From Pseudomonadota bacterium (GTDB lineage Bacteria; Pseudomonadota; Gammaproteobacteria; Enterobacterales; Succinivibrionaceae), in NCBI GenBank assembly GCA_023460615.1, contig JAEWPL010000273.1, positions 1 through 17,856 on the forward strand: a DNA stretch of 17,856 nucleotides, read 5' to 3'. The translations under genes were made by a program, and so were the position numbers. This document shows, one piece after another, positions 14,260-17,856 of this stretch (positions are counted from its first letter, which is position 1; each line of letters opens with the position of its first letter). Below the pieces are notes generated by a model. It was not told where the DNA came from. It worked only from the letters and a program-made list of their open reading frames with translations, and ran no database searches.

Positions 14260-16627
14260 TTTTATAAAATCTCTCCTAGTAACTATGCTACTTAGTGTAG
14301 CTTCAAGCTCTTTTGCAGAGCCAAATTTGGAGGATGTATTACCTAAAGCTCTACAAGATATCTTACTTGAAAATGCAAATTTAGCTGAAACTCAAGATAC
14401 TGATAGTGCTTTGCAAGACTTTGATACCAACATCAACACTGAGCTTGATGATACAGCTTTGCGCACTTACAGCTCAAAAATTACTTTAGGTAAGCTAAAT
14501 CAACAAAAGAACATTGAAATCACCGCAGGTCAAAAAGAAGCCGGTGTAGTTTTTACACTACCTGTAGATAAAGTCGTAGTTTCAGCAAAACTAGAGCTAT
14601 TTGTAGAGTTATCAGAGCAAATGGCCAACCGTGGTAGCCACATGGCGGTTCAAATCAATGGTCAGGAGATAGCAACTGTGCCATTAAATCGCAAAGAAGT
14701 GACTGACTATGAGCTTGAGATCCCAGCTGAATACTTATCTCAAGAAAATGGTATTACCTTTACCATATCTGATGATGAGGAATTTACCTGTATGCTAGAT
14801 TATTCAGGTAAACATAAAGTTAAAATCGACGCTGACAGTTACCTTATCTTAAATGGCTATCGCATGGATCTAGACTCTTCTTTAGCCTTATTTCCATTAC
14901 CTTTTATCGATCAATTTGAGATGAGTAAAACTACCATTGAGTATGTATTACCAAAACTCTACGATAAAAGCATTTTAAAAGCTGCTAGTATGCTAGCTTC
15001 CTACTTTGGACAAGAGGCAGAATATAAAGGAGTTGACTTTAAGGTAAACTTTGAGAGCTTACCAAAAGCTCATGCCATTTTATTTGGTCATCCTGGTCAA
15101 AAGGTAGGTGGTATTGATTTACCTACTATTCCTGGCGTTTATATTAAAGACAACCCTTACTACAGTCTTTATAAAAACATCTATATCGTAGCAAAAAACG
15201 ATTTAGATTTTATTTATGCAATAGCTGAGCTTTGCTCACCTAAAGAGCTAAATACCCCTGACTATATTCGTATCAAACCAAGAGAACTTAATATTAGTGA
15301 AGCTTATGATGCTAAAAAGTGGCTTCCTACTAACAGAAAAGTTTATCTAAAAGAACTTTTAAAAGAGAACCAATCTCTAGTTACTAAAGGTTTTTGGCAT
15401 TCAGCTTTAAATCTTACCTTTAGGGCAGCTCCTGATTTATATGAGCTCTATGAAGGTCAAGGTGATTTATTCTTATCCTATGAGTTCCCACTTGAAAACA
15501 GCATAGATGAGAATACTTCAGGTCTTAATATTAGTTTATCTGGCAATTACGTAGATAAATTGTCCATGAATAAAAAAGGTCTACTTGAAAACATTTGGAA
15601 AGCAACTGGTGGTGATATCCGCCAAACTCAAAGCCATATCCAAATTCCACCTTATAAGATTTATGGCAACAATAATCTAGAGTTGTATTTTGATTTACGT
15701 TTAAAGAAAGATACTCCTTGCCAAGTAATGCAAGATACCAATATCAAAAGCGTAATTGATGATAGTAGTTATCTTGATTTATCTCACGCTAAACACTATG
15801 CAAAGTTACCTAACTTATCTTTCTTTGCAGGAGCTCAATTTCCTTTTACCCGCTATGCAGATTTCTCTCACACAGCTTTATTGCTACCAAATAAAGCTAG
15901 TGCAAGTGAATTATCCATGCTGTTTGACATGGTTGCACGTGCTGGTAATGCTACAGGGAACCTAGTGTATAACGAGAATATCTTTATTGGAGATGAGGTA
16001 TTTGAAGATGCTGAAAAACTTAGTGGTTTAGATTTATTAGTGGTCTCATCCCTTAAAAATCAAGCTTACTTAGAAAAACTACTTTATAAATCAGCTTTTG
16101 AATTTAACGGTAACGAGCTTAATATCCACGATTATGGACTATTTAGTACCCGTGGTGGTTTTATAAGTGGTGTAAAACGCTTTTTAGCTGGCGATTTTAG
16201 ACCTCAAAACATCGATGCAAATCGTTATGTTAGAACTTCTCTATCCTGGCGTGGCTTTTTAAGTCTAATTTCTCCTTTTGATAGTGACAATATCGCAGTA
16301 GTGGTAACTGCAACTGATGAAGATGAATTAAGTAAACTTTCTAATGACTTAGATTCTGATAAAGTAAATAAAGCCATTGGTGGAGATATCAGCATTATTT
16401 CTGGTATTGATAAAGTCGAAAAATTTGAGGTGGGTGACTACATTTATTCTGGGGATGTCTCCACACTCTTTTCAATACTTCACTTTGTAGGAGAGCATGT
16501 ATTCTGGCTCTCTGTAGTTGCCTTTATTATCATTGTACTTCTCTCATTTATTGCCTCTGTATATCTACAAAAGAGGGCTCAACGCCGTCTTCAAGAAGGC
16601 TCTTATCAAAATGTGGACAGACTATAG
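14252..16627 (+). CDS. bcsB: Cellulose synthase periplasmic subunit BcsB
   Basis: Periplasmic partner of BcsA, anchored by one C-terminal helix that is required for BcsA activity, and guides the glucan across the periplasm. It has 791 residues, close to the E. coli 779. A Sec signal peptide (MNNFIKSLLVTMLLSVASSS, cleaved after FA at about residue 22) precedes a short acidic linker. Alternating carbohydrate-binding and flavodoxin-like regions follow (for example VSAKLELFVELSEQM near 110 and a second jelly-roll after about 400). The transmembrane anchor is at about 749-770 (HVFWLSVVAFIIIVLLSF), followed by a basic cytosolic tail (QKRAQRRLQ). AGGAG lies 7 nt before the ATG, inside bcsA. bcsC begins 12 nt after the stop. 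Confidence 0.94.
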   Translation: MNNFIKSLLVTMLLSVASSSFAEPNLEDVLPKALQDILLENANLAETQDTDSALQDFDTNINTELDDTALRTYSSKITLGKLNQQKNIEITAGQKEAGVVFTLPVDKVVVSAKLELFVELSEQMANRGSHMAVQINGQEIATVPLNRKEVTDYELEIPAEYLSQENGITFTISDDEEFTCMLDYSGKHKVKIDADSYLILNGYRMDLDSSLALFPLPFIDQFEMSKTTIEYVLPKLYDKSILKAASMLASYFGQEAEYKGVDFKVNFESLPKAHAILFGHPGQKVGGIDLPTIPGVYIKDNPYYSLYKNIYIVAKNDLDFIYAIAELCSPKELNTPDYIRIKPRELNISEAYDAKKWLPTNRKVYLKELLKENQSLVTKGFWHSALNLTFRAAPDLYELYEGQGDLFLSYEFPLENSIDENTSGLNISLSGNYVDKLSMNKKGLLENIWKATGGDIRQTQSHIQIPPYKIYGNNNLELYFDLRLKKDTPCQVMQDTNIKSVIDDSSYLDLSHAKHYAKLPNLSFFAGAQFPFTRYADFSHTALLLPNKASASELSMLFDMVARAGNATGNLVYNENIFIGDEVFEDAEKLSGLDLLVVSSLKNQAYLEKLLYKSAFEFNGNELNIHDYGLFSTRGGFISGVKRFLAGDFRPQNIDANRYVRTSLSWRGFLSLISPFDSDNIAVVVTATDEDELSKLSNDLDSDKVNKAIGGDISIISGIDKVEKFEVGDYIYSGDVSTLFSILHFVGEHVFWLSVVAFIIIVLLSFIASVYLQKRAQRRLQEGSYQNVDRL

Positions 16628-16639
16628 GAGGTAAAGATT

Positions 16640-17856
16640 ATGAATAAGAATTTAAAACGTACTGCTTTAAGTATGGTGTTAACTGTAGCCTTAATGCCAA
16701 GTGTAACTTTTGCCTCTTATGAAGAAGATCAAAAAGCACTGCAAAATGGCAGAATGAGTATGACAGGCTCTAGTATTAAAAATACTAAAGCTCACCAAAC
16801 TAGTACTGTTACACCTAGTGTAAAGCCTAAAACCACTGTTGCAACATCTAGTACTAACACCACTTTGCCTCCTGTGGACACAGGCTCTAAAAGTAGTGTT
16901 ATTCAAGGCTTATTAAAACAAGCTTATTTTTGGCACGACAAGTTACAACTTAACAAAGCCCTACAAGCTTTAAACAGAGTCTTATTGTCAGATCCTCATA
17001 ATGAGGAAGCTCTCTATTTAATGTCCTTGTGGTCCTCTGAAGTTAAAGATGAAGCAAATGCTAAAAAGTATCGTGATAAATTAGCTAAAATCTCCCCTAA
17101 TAGTAGTTATCTTATGCAACTAGATAACAAAAGGGGTATGGATCATTTCTCGCAGGATAAGCTTACTCACGCTAGAGCACTAGCTGCCTCTGGCAACATT
17201 CAAGCTGCTATCTTTGAATATCAAAAGCTTTTTACTGGCGCTATACCACCTAAAGCTTTAGTCTCAGAGTATTACATGACTATGTCCTCTGATCCTAACT
17301 ACTATGACAGAGCTTGCATGGGCATCATCAACTATATAAAGCAAAATCCTAAAGATATCAATGCTCAAATTACTTATGGAAAAATTCTAACTTACAGAAA
17401 AAGCTCTATCAGAAAAGGCATTGAGCTTTTAGATTACTACAGTGAGAAATCTGACGAAGCAGATAAAGGCTTACGCCAAGCTTTACTGTGGTTAATGCCA
17501 AATGAGGAAGACAGTAAGTACTATGAGAAATATACCAAACGTCATCCTAATGACAACGAGATAAAAACTCACTTTGAAAACACTATCATAGGTAAATTGT
17601 CACAAAAGGCTTACTCTGATGCAGAGTTAGACAAAAAAGATGCTATAGATTCTTTTTTAAAGATCCTAAAAAAGAATCCTAACAATCAAGATGCGCTTGA
17701 AGCTGTAGGCTATCTTTACAATGAATCTAAAGAGTATTTAAAAGCTCAAGAATACTTATCTAAAGCTGCAGCTTTAGGTGGTAAAAAAGAAGCTAAGTTA
17801 AAACATGATGCCAAAATGGCTTCTATAAACTTAGCGGTAGCTACTGGAGATCTTAG
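16640..17856 (+). CDS. bcsC: Cellulose export protein BcsC, N-terminal TPR part (3' truncated by window edge)
   Basis: The frame is open from ATG 16640 to the window end (405 codons and 2 bases), with a near-perfect AGGAGGT ribosome binding site 8 nt upstream. A signal peptide is visible at residues 1-25 (MNKNLKRTALSMVLTVALMP then SVTFA). A Ser/Thr/Lys-rich linker runs to about residue 84. Tetratricopeptide-type helices then follow, for example LLKQAYFWHDKLQLNKALQA and RVLLSDPHNEEALYLM, later FLKILKKNPNNQDALEAVGY and LYNESKEYLKAQEYLSKAAA. This matches BcsC, whose periplasmic TPRs lead to a C-terminal outer-membrane beta barrel that is beyond the window. Its place directly after bcsB supports the call. 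The Thr/Ser-rich linker before the first TPR is longer than I would expect. Confidence 0.85.
   Translation, partial: MNKNLKRTALSMVLTVALMPSVTFASYEEDQKALQNGRMSMTGSSIKNTKAHQTSTVTPSVKPKTTVATSSTNTTLPPVDTGSKSSVIQGLLKQAYFWHDKLQLNKALQALNRVLLSDPHNEEALYLMSLWSSEVKDEANAKKYRDKLAKISPNSSYLMQLDNKRGMDHFSQDKLTHARALAASGNIQAAIFEYQKLFTGAIPPKALVSEYYMTMSSDPNYYDRACMGIINYIKQNPKDINAQITYGKILTYRKSSIRKGIELLDYYSEKSDEADKGLRQALLWLMPNEEDSKYYEKYTKRHPNDNEIKTHFENTIIGKLSQKAYSDAELDKKDAIDSFLKILKKNPNNQDALEAVGYLYNESKEYLKAQEYLSKAAALGGKKEAKLKHDAKMASINLAVATGDL

Noticed and set aside
15756..15965. Plus-strand open frame of 69 codons inside bcsB
   Set aside because: Out-of-frame shadow of the bcsB coding sequence.
16691..16906. Minus-strand open frame of 71 codons opposite the start of bcsC
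   Set aside because: Antisense to the Ser/Thr-rich linker of BcsC; composition is a by-product of that linker.
1..17856. CRISPR arrays, tRNA or rRNA genes, insertion sequences with transposase, toxin-antitoxin or phage genes
   Set aside because: None recognised on either strand; the window is mostly housekeeping, flagellar and cellulose genes.

Overview
The window reads as AT-rich gammaproteobacterial chromosome. Several things point to a motile Gram-negative cell: flagellar P- and L-ring genes (flgH and flgI need an outer membrane), a BcsQ-A-B-C cellulose secretion operon, an EptA-type phosphoethanolamine transferase, and a long-form prolyl-tRNA synthetase with the editing insertion. Leu codons are mostly TTA and Arg mostly AGA/CGT. 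AAA-ATPase/PD-(D/E)XK genes next to such a core resemble AT-rich gut anaerobes such as Succinivibrionaceae. That placement is inference from gene style only.

Layout. (1) 1-228: 3' end of a PD-(D/E)XK-type ATPase gene. (2) 333-2328 (+): proS and a tightly coupled small helical ORF of unknown function. (3) 2325-3762 (-): a full-length but broken ATPase pseudogene with one frameshift and one in-frame TGA. (4) 3763-4127: gene-free, with two 50-nt copies of a palindromic repeat and the flgI terminator. (5) 4128-8406 (-): flagellar rod, ring and hook-cap genes in transcription order flgD, then flgF-flgG-flgH-flgI. flgE is absent from its usual place between flgD and flgF; that gap instead holds hairpins and a strong sigma-54 promoter match. 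flgD has its own sigma-54-like promoter. (6) 8679-10484 (-): eptA-like gene. (7) 10830 to the window end (+): unknown gene, bcsQ, bcsA, bcsB and partial bcsC, packed as one operon with overlaps or gaps of at most about 12 nt.

How they work together. BcsA (GT2 synthase with PilZ c-di-GMP sensor) and BcsB would make and pass cellulose across the inner membrane, and BcsC would guide export through the outer membrane. BcsQ is a ParA/MinD-like ATPase. bcsZ is not between bcsB and bcsC. The divergent phosphoethanolamine transferase most likely modifies lipid A, but its position beside bcs genes raises the possibility of modified cellulose. The flg genes build the distal rod (FlgF, FlgG), the L and P rings (FlgH, FlgI) and the hook cap (FlgD).

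No clearly new defence or mobile system is visible. The least explained items are the unknown first gene of the bcs operon, the small ORF behind proS, the 50-nt palindromic repeat family, and the competing hairpins and sigma-54 promoter that occupy the position of flgE.
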